This document shows, piece after piece, positions 21,769 through 32,704 of a stretch of 64,000 bases of DNA. Position 1 is the stretch's first letter; each line of letters starts with the position of its first letter. Both the position numbers and the translations under genes were made by a program. Source of the DNA: Eriocheir sinensis (lineage: Eukaryota; Arthropoda; Malacostraca; Decapoda; Varunidae); NCBI RefSeq assembly GCF_024679095.1, contig NC_066513.1, positions 7,096,041 through 7,160,040 on the forward strand. The letters are read 5' to 3'. Under the pieces are notes generated by a model. That model was given only the letters and a program-made list of their open reading frames with translations, was not told the DNA's origin and ran no database searches.

Positions 21769-22111
21769 AACTGGAAGGCTGACACTCTGTGCTGTTCTTA
21801 GATGCGCGCCCACAGCTTTACCTCTGTGTAGCTGCATTAGCAACCTCGTGGCTACGAGCACCGCGGGCTTTACCACCCAGGTCAACCAGAAGGCATACCA
21901 GAGCGATACCCGAAGCAGTCCTGGCCAGCTTTGAGCACTTGATGCCAGTTACCGGCCAGGACCACTTCGGGTATCGCTCTGGTATGCCTTCTGGTTGACC
22001 CGGGTGGCAAAGCCCACGGTGCTCGTAGCCACAAGGTTGCTAGTGCAGGTACACAGTGATAAAGCTGCGGGCGCGCACCTAAGAACAGCACAGAGCATCG
22101 GCCTTCCAGTT
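21769..22111. repeat. 343-bp foldback hairpin
   Basis: Arms of about 155 bp, from AACTGGAAGGC (21769) to the complementary GCCTTCCAGTT (to 22111). The inner stem GGCATACCAGAGCGATACCC is essentially perfect and closes on a loop of about 27 bp near 21935-21962. Frames on both strands mirror each other, so no gene. Confidence 0.85.
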
Positions 22112-22112
22112 T

Positions 22113-25100
22113 ACATAAGAACATAAGAACGTAGGAGTCTGCAAGAGGCCGGTAGGCCTGTACAACCTAAACCTAAGCTCCCATGTATCTAACCCCACCT
22201 AATATCGCTGTCCATGAATTTATCTAATCTATTTTTGAATGTGACAATTGTATTGGCACTCACCACATGACTGCTAAGCCTATTCCACTCATCCACAACC
22301 CTGTTAGTAAACAAATTTTTGCCTATGTCCCTGTTGAATCTGAATTTATCCAGTTTAAACCCGTTACTTCGTGTCCTACCCGGTTCTCTTACCAACGAAA
22401 CCTTATGAATATCCCCCTTATTAAAGCCCTTCATCCATTTATAAACCTCGATCATGTCTCCATGCACCCTTCGCCTTTAACTTTAACTGTTTGAGTCTTT
22501 CCTTGTATGGCAAGTTTCTCAACCCCTGAATCATCTTAGTCATCCTCCTCTGCACTGATTCTAACATTTTGATATCCATTCTATAGTAAGGTGACCAGAA
22601 CTGAACCGCATAGTCAAGATGAGGTCTAACTAATGCTAAATATAGTTTGAGGAAGACTTCGGCGCTTCTGTTGCTTACGCTCCTTGAAATAAATCCCAGT
22701 ACCCTATTTGCTCGATTTCTAGCTTGAATGCATTGTGCCCTTGGACGGAGATCAGAGCTCACTAAGACCCCTAAATCTCTCTCGCACCCAGACCTGCTTA
22801 TGAGAGTGTCATTTAAGCAATAGTTGTGAGAGGGGTTGTTCCTACCTACACTCAAAATACTGCACTTCCCTACATTGAACTCCATCTGCCATTTATCCGC
22901 CCAGTCATACAATCTGTTGAGTTCACCTTGGAGAATACTAGCGTCCTGATCTGACTCAATTACTCTACCGATCTTGGTATCATCTGCAAACTTACTGACA
23001 TCACTACTAATTCCTGTATCTAAGTCATTGATATAAATAATAAACAAAAGTGGACCTAATACCGAACCTTGTGGGACCCCACTCGTAACACATCCCCAGT
23101 CAGATCTGTTACCATTCATTTGCACTCTTTGCTTCCTATTGCTAAGCCACGCCTTGACCCAGTTCAAAACTTTACCCTCTACTCCGTGAGCCTGTAATTT
23201 AAGCAAGTCGTTGGTGAGGAACTTTGTCAAACGCTTTACTAAAATCAAGATAGATTACATCATAATTTTCATCTCTGTCAACCGCCTCAAATACTTTACT
23301 GTAGAAGGACAAGAGATTGGTGAGGCATGACCTACCTTTTGTGAACCCATGCTGCGAGTCGTGAATTAAGCTATGTTTCTCTAGATGCTCCCGAATGTTC
23401 CTGGCTATTATGGAATCCAGCATCTTGCCTATAACCGATGTTAAGCTAATTGGGTGATAGTTTGAAGCAGCTGACCTGTCCCCCTTTTTGAAAATCAGCG
23501 TCACATTAGCTACTTTCCATAGGCTGGGCACATAACCAGTATTTACCGACATCTTAAAGATGTCGGTTAGTGGGTCACTGAGTACATCACCTTCCTTTAA
23601 TACCCTCGGAAATATCCCGTCAGGACCTGGCGACTTATTCTTCTTAAGCTTATCTATCTCATCCTGAACTACTTGCCTGGTAATGATTATATCCCTCAAT
23701 TTATCGCCATCCCCGTCCTCGTACACCTGAACCCTTTCCGGAATAGTCGTTCCCTCTTGTGTGAATACTGAAAGGAAGTAGTCGTTCAGCAATGTGCTTA
23801 TATTTTCGTAATTTTCCACTAGCTCCCCTGTGTTTGTTTTCAGCGGTCCAATTTTCTCCCTTGTTTTTGTTCTATACATCTGAAAGAAGCCCTAAGGATT
23901 ACTTTTCGCCTCATCTGCTACTTTGATCTCATAATTCCTTTTTGCTATCCTGGTGTTTTTCTTCACTAATCTAGATAATTCGACATACTGGCCCCTGAGA
24001 TGTGTTTCACCATTCTTTATTTTCTGATAAATTCCCTTCTTTAACCCAATCTCGTGTTTTAGTCCACGAGTCATCCACTTAGGGTCATTCTTTTCTCTTC
24101 TAAGTGTTCGCTGTGGTATATGCTGTCCTTGCCCCTCTACTATTACTCTAACTAAATTATTGTAAGACATTTCTACCTGGTTCTCCTGGCTCTCCAACCC
24201 ACAGTTCTGGCCCTCATGAATCCCTAAATTATCCCAGTTTACCCCTTCAAGATGTCTTCGAAGCCTCTCGTAATTTGCTCTTCTAAAATCTGGCACTAAC
24301 ACTGGGTTTGGTTTGCGGGTTACCGCCCAGTCTAAGCTAAAACGAACCGTTCTGTGGTCACTATTTCCTAACTCTCCGCCCACCTCCAACTGATGTAGCA
24401 AGTTTCCATTATTAGTTAGGACTAAGTCTAATATGTGATCTCCTCTGGTAGGCTCAGTAACTACCTGCTTAAGGAAATTATCTTGTATAACTTCAAGAAA
24501 ATCCTTGGCTTCCAGGTCACCCACTAGGTCTTCCCAGTCTATATTCCTATAATTAAAGTCCCCCATTACACACATTTTTACTCATACTCGCCCTGCCAAT
24601 CTCCTGTAGTAATATACTCGTGTCCTGCCTGTTAAGGTTGGGTGGCCTGTACAGAACTCCTAGGATTAGTTTTTCTTTCCCTTTGTAAACGTCCACCCAA
24701 ACTGATTCTGAATCCATGTTAGTTTTGACTGAGTTGTTAACTAAACATTTAAGTGAGTCTTTAACATATCGTGCAACTCCACCTCCCTTTCTGCCCCTTC
24801 TGTCTTTGTGAAACATCTGATGACCCGTTATTTCAAATTCCGATCTAAAATTTCTATTGGCAGTGTCTATCCATGTCTCAGTGATCGCTATTAAGTCAAA
24901 ATTTTCTGAACAAGCTTCACCCCTTAGTAAGTCTATCTTGTTTCTGAGGCTCCTGCTGTTAGTATAGAAGATTCTTAGCCCATCCTCTGTTACTCCCCTA
25001 TAATTACTTCTAAGTTGCCTGGTTGTATTATGAGCTAGATGTCCTCTCTCGTTACTCCTCCCCCCCTCGTCTATACTAAAAAATCCCTCAGGGTACCAAG

Positions 25101-25197
25101 TGCTCGCTCAAGGGAGTCTGAGAGAGCCTCAACACCCTTAAATGTCAAGTGTATCCCGTCATGGGCGTAGAGGGCGGAATGGGAAAGGGAGGAGAGG
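22113..25197 (-). mobile_element. CR1 LINE C (endonuclease plus reverse transcriptase)
   Basis: Minus-strand CR1-type element of about 3 kb. The 3' end is the repeated GTTCTTATGTTCTTATG tail (22114-22131 on plus as its complement), like the short tandem tails of CR1 elements. The 5' end is near the hAT insertion at 25206; no ORF1 is seen. Confidence 0.85.
22189..24990 (-). pseudogene. CR1 LINE C ORF2, frameshifted
   Basis: AP endonuclease then reverse transcriptase. Seen in order: IFYTNSRSLRNKID (about 24985), AITETWID, GRKGGGVARYVKD, GVLYRPPN, CVMGDFNYRNIDWED, NSDHRTVRFSL (endonuclease); then NKSPGPDGIFPRVLKEG, KKGDRSAASNYHPISLTS, HGFTKGRSCLTNLLSF, LDFSKAFDKVPHQRL, SGVPQGSVLGPLLFIIYIND, SKFADDTKIG (catalytic FADD), RPHLDYAVQFWSPYY, and C-terminal RTRSNGFKLDKFRF with VVDEWNRLSSHVV. 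Four frame changes (near 24560, 23885, 23220, 22450) and few stops suggest moderate age. Confidence 0.88.
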
Positions 25198-25311
25198 GAC
25201 AGAGTCAGGGGTGTGGAGTCGGATTTTCAAAACTCCGACTCCGACTCCGACTCCAGGAAATTTGAAGGTTGCGACTCCGACTCCGACTCCGTTTTTTTTT
25301 TTTTTTTTTTT

Positions 25312-25316
<5 letters not shown>

Positions 25317-25400
<84 letters not shown>
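25317..25400. repeat. (TA)n microsatellite
   Basis: 84 bp of TA, preceded and followed by T-runs, inside the hAT MITE. Confidence 0.97.
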
Positions 25401-25402
<2 letters not shown>

Positions 25403-25744
25403 TTTTACCATCCTTGGATATCACTTAGCAAGTATCCTCCATGATAGAATTAAATATACACATTAGCTCATGCATTAAAACACCATAAAATATGGCAAAA
25501 GGATACCTGTACTATCTGTTGTCAGGGTGGTTGTTGCGGCATGTGCCCTCCTTCCTTAAGGTATATCCTCAAGAAAATACAAAATAAAAGCATGAAAAAA
25601 TTAAAATACCAATATTCCTCAGAGACTGTTTGATTGGACATATCTTCCAAAAGTCAATTTCTCCCAATTTGTAAGAATCTCCATGAAGTGAAATCTTTAC
25701 TAAAAAATTAGCACGAAAGGAGTCGGAGTCTCATATATTTTACC

Positions 25745-26113
25745 GACTCGACCACCTCGACTCCGACTCTGACTCCAATTCCGACTCCGACTCTGACTCC
25801 GACTCCGACTCTGACTCCAATTCCGACTCCGACTCTGACTCTGACTCCAATTCCGACTCCGACTCTGACTCCAATTCCGACTCCGACTCTGACTCCGACT
25901 CCGACTCTGACTCCAATTCGGACTCCGACTCTGACTCCGACTCCGACTCTGACTCCAATTCCGACTCCGACTCTGACTCCAATTCCGACTCCGACTCCGA
26001 CTCTGACTCCAATTCCGACTCCGACTCTGACTCCAATTCCGACTCCGACTCCGACTCCGGCCAAAAGTAGCCGACTCCTCGACTCCTCGACTCCGACTCC
26101 GACTCCGACTCCA
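25745..26113. repeat. GACTCC hexamer array
   Basis: Mixed CGACTC, TGACTC and CAATTC steps form a higher-order pattern of 18- to 36-bp units. Six-base periodicity keeps several frames open and yields meaningless Glu-Ser or Arg-Ser polymers. The unit equals the inner TIR sequence (GGAGTCGGA), so it probably grew from the terminus. Confidence 0.93.
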
Positions 26114-26129
26114 CACCCCTGGACAGAGT

Positions 26130-26395
26130 GAACCATGAAAAAAATACAGATAGAGGATGTAAGAAGGGAGAACAAGGAAAAGTAGTGGAGGAAACAGGGA
26201 GATAAAGAGGATGAAAACAAGGAGAAGGTGTGGGGAGGGAGAGACAGTGGGGAGAATCATGTCAGGTCCTGAGGGAGAATCAGGTGAGGTCCTGAAGGAA
26301 AGTCAGGTCAGGGCTTCAGTCAGGACATGACCCGACTCTCACTTCCGCCCCTCCCTCCCCACACCCTTTCCATTTCACTTTTTTTTTTTTTTTTC

Positions 26396-26434
<39 letters not shown>

Positions 26435-26502
26435 ACCTAGTTGCAAACACACACACACACACAGAAGGGAAAATCAGAAGGGTGTGGGGAGGGAGTGGCA
26501 GA
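26130..26502. repeat. AGGTCA-rich repeat with (TG)n and a tiny LINE tail
   Basis: Purine-rich start, then TCAGGTCCTGAGGGA-type units, CCCTCCCCACACCCTTTCC, a T-run, (TG)n 26403-26432, the 12-15 bp LINE tail TTTACCTAGTTG (26432-26443), then CAAACACACACACACACAG and an inverted copy of the repeat flank. Confidence 0.7.
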
Positions 26503-26945
26503 ACATAAGAACATAGGGAAACTGCAAGAGGCCGAGTGGCCTACGCAGGGCAGCTCCAAAATCCCCCCCACTACTCACGATGGGTGAGGTGTAGTTTCAG
26601 GGGTTACAGGTAGAGGCTTGATCCTCGTTTTCCTTCGGTACGGGTGTACGCTCCAGTACCCTGTCTCCTTACTGCACCCACACCTCACTGCCACCTGTCG
26701 TCCTCGTCCATGTAGCTATCCAGTCTACTCTTAAAACAAGCTATCGTCCCTGCACTAACTATGTGATTGCTTCTATTCCCCCACCCCCCTATTACTAAAC
26801 CAATGCTTGCCTATTTCTCTCCTAAATCTATACTTTTCTAATTTAAATCCATTACTGCGTGTTCTATCCTGCTTTCTAATTCTCAGTACTTTACTTATAT
26901 CGCCATTGTTGTAACCCTTGACCCATTGGAATACTTCTATCAGAT
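26503..26945 (-). pseudogene. CR1 LINE D, 3' fragment
   Basis: Same clade as 22113-25197 but another subfamily: DLIEVFQWVKGYNNGDIS, RTRSNGFKLEKYRFRR, KHWFSNRGV, then a UTR ending with the complement of AGAACATAAGAACATAGG. 5' truncated at the AGGTCA repeat. Confidence 0.8.
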
Positions 26946-27032
26946 CTCCCCGGAGAGTCAGGTCAGGGCATTGGTCAAGACATGACCTGACAAATTTCTC
27001 CCCCTCCCTCCACACACCCTTCCCATTTCCCC

Positions 27033-27084
<52 letters not shown>

Positions 27085-27160
27085 ATGTGTGCATGCGTGC
27101 GTGCGTGCGTGCGTGCGTGCATGCGAGCGAGCGATTGAGTGAGTGAGTGAATGTGTGTGT
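26946..27160. repeat. AGGTCA repeat and (TG)n/(GTGC)n array
   Basis: GAGTCAGGTCAGGGC..., CCACACACCCTTCCCATTTCC, then (TG)n 27034-27083 grading into GCATGC/GTGC and GAGT repeats up to the 3' tail of LINE E. Alternating purine-pyrimidine, so Z-DNA-prone. Confidence 0.85.
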
Positions 27161-27207
27161 ATTTACCTAGTTGTATTTACCTAGTTGTAATTTTACAGGG
27201 CCTGGGC

Positions 27208-30126
27208 TTACGCTCGTCTGGTCCCGTCTCCGTATCTATAATTATCCAACTTTTCCTTGAAGCTCTGCACACTCTTCGCCGATACTATTTCTTCACTTAA
27301 TCTGTTCCAAACCTCTATATTTCTTTGTGGGAAGCTATATTTCTTTATGTCTCTTGAGCATCTTCCCTTCCTCAACTTTTTACTATGTCCTCTAGTATTC
27401 CTGCTGGAAGGTTCCTCTCTTAGTAGCAATTTCTCGTTATCTACTTCTTCCATTTTACTCAATAGCCTATATATTTGTATTAGGTCTCCTCTTTCTCTTC
27501 TTTGTTCTAGTGTTGGCAAGTCCATTTCCTTTAGTCTCTCTTCATATGTCAGTCCCTCCAGTTCTGGAACCATTTTTGTTGCCATCCTCTGTATTCTTTC
27601 TAGTTTTACTATGTGTTTCTTCATATGTGGAGACCACACTGTTTCCATGTATTCTAGTTTAGGTCTGATCATAGCAGTTATTAATTTTTTCATCATTTCT
27701 TTGTCCATGTAGTGGAATGCTATACCTATATTTCTCACCATGTTATATGTATCACCAAAGATCCGATTTATATGACTTCCTGGTTGCATATAATCTTGCA
27801 TTATTACTCCCAGGTCTCTCTCTCCATTTACTTTCTTTAATATTTCACCATCTCTCATTTTATATGTCCATTTTGGTCTTTCTACACTTTTTCCCATTTC
27901 CATAACATGACATTTCCTCACGTTGAATTTCATCTCCCATTTCTGACTCCATTTCCAAATCTTGTTTAGGTCTTCTTGCAGCTCCTTGCAGTCTTCACTG
28001 TTTCTTATATGTCTTTGCAGTTTAGCATCATCTGCGAACAGGCTCATGTAGCTGTTTATTCCCTCTGACATATTAATACAGACTAGGAAGAGTACTGGTG
28101 CCAAAACCGACCCCTGGGGCACTCCGCTTTCCACTGTTCTCCATTCCGATCTAGTGTCCTTAACCACGGTTCTCATCTCTTCCTCTTAAGTAGCTTTCCA
28201 TCCAGCACTTCATTTTCCCTCTCAATCCTCCTTTGTTTTCTAGTTTCCACAGCAGTCTTGAATGTGGAACTTTGTCAAATGCCTTCATTAAGTCTAGGTA
28301 AATGCAATCCACCCATCCGTCTCTTTCCTGTAATTTGTCCGTCACTCTTGAGTAAAAGCTCATCAAGTTTGTCACACATGAGCGGCCTTTCCTAAACCCA
28401 TATTGATTGTTTGTGATTAAATTATGTTCTTCTAGAAATCTCATCCATTGTTCTTTTATTAATTTCTCACATATTTTGCATACTACACTGGTCAGAGACA
28501 CCGGTCTGTAATTTAGGGGTTCTTCCTTTTTTCCACTTTTGTATATAGGTACCACTTCTGCCCTCTTCCACTCCCTAGGCACTGTGCCAGTTTTAATTGA
28601 GCACCTAATGATGTCATATATCGGGCCAACTAGCTCATTTCTGCATTCTTTAAGCATAAAACCTGAAACTCCATCCGGTCCCACGGCCTTCCCTTCTTCC
28701 AATTCCCCCAATAGTTTTTTTATCTCCTCTTTATCTATTTTGACCTCTTCCATATATACATCTAAGTTGTTTTCTTGTGGTTCATTAAATAATGATTCTT
28801 TGGTAAACTCTTGCTGGAATTTTTTGTTAAATAATTCTGCCATGCCTTTGCGATCCTCAATCTCTACATTCTCTTCAGTCAGTCTTTCAATTGTTTCTCT
28901 TGATTTAATTTTTCCATTTATAAATCTATAAAATAGTTTAGGTTGTTCTTTACACTTTTCCACAATATCCTTTTCGTATCGTTTCTCTTCTTCCTTTCTC
29001 ACTTTCACGTACTCATTTCTCGTTGCCTTAAAGTCTTCTCTGTTTCTTTGATTTTTGTTTCTTTTTAATCTTGACCACGCTTTGTATCTCTTTTCTTTTG
29101 CCTTTGCACATCTTGCATTAAAGCAGTCCTTTTTAGCCCTCTCCCTCGGTCTGTATTTTGGTACGAACTTCATAACACCTGTGTTGTACGCCCTCATGAA
29201 AATATCATACTTTCCTTGAACTTCACTTGTACTCATTAACTCTTTCCAATCCACTTCACCAAAAAACTTCTTGAGGTGTTCCACCCCTGCTTTCCTATAG
29301 TTTAATCTATCACTTCTATAAGTCTCGTCTTGTTCCCTTCCTTCCTCCTCCATTTCCATCTCTATGAGCACGTGATCACTTTTTCCCAGGGGGCAATCAT
29401 ACCTCAATTCATCCTTCACGTGAATTTCTCTTGTCAACACCAAATCCAGTCTTGCCGGTTCATCGTCTCTTCTATATCTAGTGCTTTCCTTCACCCTTTG
29501 TATCATCAAATTTTCCATCATTAAATTCAAGAATCTATTCCCCCATGCCACATCACTACCATTGCTCTCAAACCTCTCCCAGTCAACCTCTTTGCAATTG
29601 AAATCGCCAACTAGTATTACTCCTTTGTTTGCCTTAAGTAATCTCCTCAAACTCTGTATGGTGTCATCAATCATGTTTTCATAATCTTCTTTACTCCATG
29701 ATGTAGTTTTTGGTGGTACATATGTTACTGCAATCATCATCTTTCTCTATTCTTGTTTTCCAAGCTTACACTCACTAGCTCTGCTTTTCCCTCTCCATAT
29801 TCTATTGATTTTACTAATAACTCTTTCTTTATCATTATCACCACTCCTCCTCTGCCTCTGCCCATTCTATCCTTCCTCCACACACTGTATCTTCCATCTA
29901 ACTCAATTTGGATGTTTTCTTTTAGTTTAGTTTCAGTTAGGCAAACTATCATGGGATCCCTCTCTTTTAGATAATCTTGCAGCTCTATTTTACTAGAGAT
30001 CAACCCATCTACATTTGTGTACATTATTCTTATTCCCCTCTCTGTATCTTTCTTATCTAGTTTTTGCTCCCCTTTCTCTTCTCCCTTATGAACCATTTCT
30101 TGATTCGATCCCCCGAAATTCTCCAA
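27208..30126 (-). pseudogene. LINE E ORF2 (APE endonuclease + RT), two frameshifts
   Basis: Endonuclease motifs IRIMYTNVDGLISSK, VCLTETKLKEN, GRGRGGVVIMIKK (30126-29737); after a shift MIAVTYVPPKTT, ILVGDFNCKEVDW and GKSDHVLIEMEM (29740 on). RT: KAVGPDGVSGFMLKEC, VPIYKSGKKEEPLNYRPVSL, YGFRKGRSCVTNLMSFYS, LDLMKAFDKVPHSRL, then a second shift near 28165, SGVPQGSVLAPVLF and catalytic SLFADDAKLQ; C-terminal LEYMETVWSPHMKKH and FPQRNIEVWNRLSEE. A few bases are also lost where other copies read YINDM. Otherwise very open, so a recent insertion. Confidence 0.9.
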
Positions 30127-31121
30127 AAAAATGCTTCTTTTTCTTCCTCAGATCTTGCGTTATTTTTTACTTTTGTCTCTGCCAGTAATTCATTCCATTT
30201 CATCCTTTCTTCTTCATTTCTATTTTTCTTTATATATATTTCCTTACATCCTTCCGTTTCCTTTAGTTTAGTTGTTCTATATAGTATGTCTTTGGCTGCC
30301 ATTTGTGATTTTAGTTTTAACTTAACTGGTCTAGTTTTCCGTTCAATAAATGGACCCATTCTATAAATCTCGTCTACTTCCTCCTCAATACTCTGCTTTT
30401 CTGCATCATTTAGGTTCTTGAGCAGGTCTTTGACTGATTTCAGTTCCTCTTTATCCCTTTTTGGTTTATATGTTATATTCTTTTCTTTCATCCCAAAAAT
30501 AATAGCACTTCTTTTTTTGTCTGCTACTTCTCTCACTAATTCTTCATTTTTCTTCAGGGCCTTGACTACCTCTTTCTCCACGTCTTCTTTATCCTCCTTC
30601 TTTTGCTGTTCTATTACTTCTCTTAGGCTTACATTTGCTTTTTCATTCTCCACTCTCCACGTCTTCACCTCTTCTCTAACTCTTTGTTCTTCTTTGTTTA
30701 CCAGTTCCTTCAGGTTTTCATTTTCCTTTCTTACCACTCCCAAACCTTCCTTCATTGATCTTTCGTACTTTGCTACTTTTTCCTTTAGCTCCTCATTTTC
30801 CTTAATCAATTTCTTCTCATTTTCCTCTAGTTGTTTTATCCTATTTCTCAGGTCGCTGTGGAATACTCTATTCTGCTCTTCTTCCTCATCCCTTCTCTTT
30901 ACCATGCTGATCCATTTATCCAGTTTTCTTTCCATCAGTAGCACTCTCTTGTATAATGTCGTCTCATTTCTCGCAAATCCAGAGAACTCAGCTGAAGTAC
31001 CTCCCGCCTCGTACTCACTTTCCTCCCCGCTGTTGTTGTCTCCTGCTCTTCCTCTTCTGCTTCTTGGCGTGATCCATCCCTGATCTTCCTCCTTCTCACT
31101 CATCGTACTAAACTGCATCAA
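30057..31121 (-). CDS. LINE ORF1 protein, coiled coil, 354 aa
   Basis: Putative RNA-binding nucleocapsid-type ORF1p that packages LINE RNA. Seen: a polar, acidic N-terminus (1-50), a long Lys/Glu-rich heptad coiled coil (about 60-215, KQLEENEKKLIKENEELKEK), then a compact basic domain from KKRSAIIFGMKEKN (about 215) through EVDEIYRMGPF to RPVKLKLKSQMAAKDILY, with the layout of an RRM-like plus C-terminal domain, ending WFIREKRKGSKN. No zinc knuckle. Uninterrupted, unlike ORF2. The Met at residue 7 (MSEKEEDQG) may be the real start. RNA binding is inferred from position and composition. Confidence 0.8.
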   Translation of the reverse strand: MMQFSTMSEKEEDQGWITPRSRRGRAGDNNSGEESEYEAGGTSAEFSGFARNETTLYKRVLLMERKLDKWISMVKRRDEEEEQNRVFHSDLRNRIKQLEENEKKLIKENEELKEKVAKYERSMKEGLGVVRKENENLKELVNKEEQRVREEVKTWRVENEKANVSLREVIEQQKKEDKEDVEKEVVKALKKNEELVREVADKKRSAIIFGMKEKNITYKPKRDKEELKSVKDLLKNLNDAEKQSIEEEVDEIYRMGPFIERKTRPVKLKLKSQMAAKDILYRTTKLKETEGCKEIYIKKNRNEEERMKWNELLAETKVKNNARSEEEKEAFFWRISGDRIKKWFIREKRKGSKN

Positions 31122-31276
31122 TGGAGACCCACCGAACCAACATTAGCGCAGCCCAGGCCTCTGCAACACTACACCGGGTATATTTCCTCCTCTTCAGCTG
31201 GCGCTGGTCGAGGATTGGGTCTTTTCAATGGCTCGGAGAGGAGCGGCCCAGGTGTTTACTCCTCGACGGCTGAACG

Positions 31277-31277
<1 letters not shown>

Positions 31278-31314
<37 letters not shown>
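31278..31314. repeat. (TG)n at the 5' end of LINE E
   Basis: 37 bp of TG directly adjoining the LINE 5' leader. Confidence 0.97.
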
Positions 31315-31315
<1 letters not shown>

Positions 31316-31870
31316 CATATAATCTAATGGGGAAGGAGAAAGGGCCGCAGGAAGAGTGCTAGTGAGAGATAAGACTAAAGATAAGAGGGTGTGAGAAAGG
31401 AGGAAACAAGGGAAATGAATGGAGGAAATGTGACGGGAAAAGAAGAGAGAGGTAGGGAGGGTCAGGTAAAGGTGAGGAAAGAGGGGGAGAGAAAGGGTGT
31501 GAGTGGGAGGGAAAGAGATTAAAAGAGAAAAACTGGGAGGGAGGTGAAAGGAAAAGAAGAAAGAAATGAGAAGGAGAAAAATACGGGGACGGAGAGGGAG
31601 AAGAAAGAAAGGAAGTGGGGGAGGAGTGAACCAGGGAAAAGACTAACGGCGCAATAGGCCGCGACGGAAAAATTAAAAATAGGTGGGTGACATAGGTGCT
31701 TATTTAGGTGTGTTCCTAATTATGTTGATTTATATCGTTTTCATTTTTTAGGCTAGAAAATGCTTATTTTACCACAAAATCCCGCGATAGTGAAATATCC
31801 GCGATACGATACAATTTAAAAATCCGCGATACAGCGATAAGTGAAAAGGGATATGGCAAGGGATTACTGT
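31315..31870. other. Purine-rich stretch, SINE 3' end and pogo-like terminus
   Basis: 31320-31640 is strongly G/A-biased on this strand with no gene. 31645-31690 (TAACGGCGCAATAGGCCGCGA) is the 3' end of the SINE seen at 18890. 31740-31869 has CCGCGATA repeats and ends ATGGCAAGGGATTACTG plus TA, a pogo-like right terminus. Confidence 0.6.
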
Positions 31871-32198
31871 ATTTACCTAGTTGTATTTACATAGTTGTGC
31901 CTTATAATCATATTCACATCTTCTTCCACTCCCACCAAACTCTATTTTTTTACATTTCCCAAGGTTGAATTCCATCTGCCATGTACCACTCCACTCCCAT
32001 ATTTTGTCCAAGTCCCCCTGCAATGCCTCACAGTCCTTCACATCATTCACTCGTCTCAATAGCTTTGCATCATCTGCAAACAAACTCACAGAGCTGTTCA
32101 GTCGGTCCACCATATCATTTATATAAACAGCAAACATTATTGGCGCCAGCACCGAACCTTGTGGGACCCCACTCATCACAGGGCAACCAGTTGGAAAC

Positions 32199-32200
<2 letters not shown>
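31871..32200 (-). pseudogene. LINE F fragment (subfamily 1)
   Basis: Only the catalytic part of the RT remains: SGVPQGSVLAPIMFAVYIND, SVSLFADDAKLLRRV, WEWSGTWQMEFN, with a shortened 3' end and tail TATTTACCTAGTTGTA (31871 on, complement). The 5' end stops directly at (TG)n. Confidence 0.85.

Positions 32201-32257
<57 letters not shown>
32201..32257. repeat. (TG)n microsatellite
   Basis: 57 bp of TG adjoining the truncated 5' end of LINE F. Confidence 0.98.
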
Positions 32258-32258
<1 letters not shown>

Positions 32259-32704
32259 ATGAAATGACCTGACTCTCCCTTCTGCTCCTCCCCCCGCCCA
32301 CCCCCACACCCTTCTAATTTCCCCTTATGTGTGACACACACACCCGGAAAAGTTGCCGGTTGCCCAAGCTGCCGCCAATGTGGTGGGAAGAAAAAGGCCC
32401 AGTGTGACATCAGCTTACAGACAACTGACAACTCGTTCCCGGATGGGCGTACGGGCATTGCCAGTAGCCACAACGGTTAGAGGAAAATGGCCAGTGTGAC
32501 ACTGCCTTAAGGCAGTGAGGCCACTGATTGGGTTAGCGCCGGTGATGAGGTCATCGGACTCACAGCGAATCACAAGCATGTTTTCGGAGCTCTGCCATCG
32601 TAAGGCTTCATCTGTGGTTTTAAAACGACCCGTTCTCTCTTCCTGTTTTCTTCCTTTTTCCAAGGTACATATTTTGAGATAACGAGGGAGTAAAGGAGGA
32701 AAAA
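32258..32704. repeat. AGGTCA repeat remnant and dispersed repeat
   Basis: 32258-32340 is one unit of the (TG)n-associated repeat (AATGACCTGACTCTCCC, CACACCCTTCTAATTTCCCC). 32341-32483 is unassigned. 32484-32640 matches 16983-17160. Confidence 0.65.

Larger units (their letters stand above)
25206..26121. mobile_element. hAT-type MITE with GACTCC arrays and exact 8-bp TSD
   Basis: Left end CAGGGGTGTGGAGTCGGA and right end TCCGACTCCACACCCCTG are perfect inverted repeats. GACAGAGT flanks both sides (25198-25205 and 26122-26129), an exact 8-bp hAT duplication. Inside: T-run 25292-25316, (TA)n 25317-25400, an AT-rich middle and a long GACTCC-type array (25745-26113). No transposase. Confidence 0.92.
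27161..31277 (-). mobile_element. Nearly full-length CR1/jockey-like LINE E (ORF1 + ORF2)
   Basis: About 4.1 kb, minus strand. Order: 5' leader (31122-31277), ORF1 (31121-30057), ORF2 overlapping ORF1 by 70 bases (from 30126), 3' UTR and a tail of ACTAGGTAAATA units (27161-27193 as complement). Both ends abut (TG)n arrays. It is the reference for the fragments at 19654, 37334 and 42251. Confidence 0.9.

Noticed and set aside
25740..26260. Arg-Ser, Glu-Ser and Val-Gly repeat proteins on the minus strand
   Set aside because: Three frames through one GACTCC array; six-base periodicity explains all of them.
30418..31083. 221-codon Ser/Phe-rich plus-strand ORF resembling a membrane protein
   Set aside because: Antisense of the Lys/Glu-rich coiled coil of LINE ORF1 (AAG/GAA codons read back as CTT/TTC).
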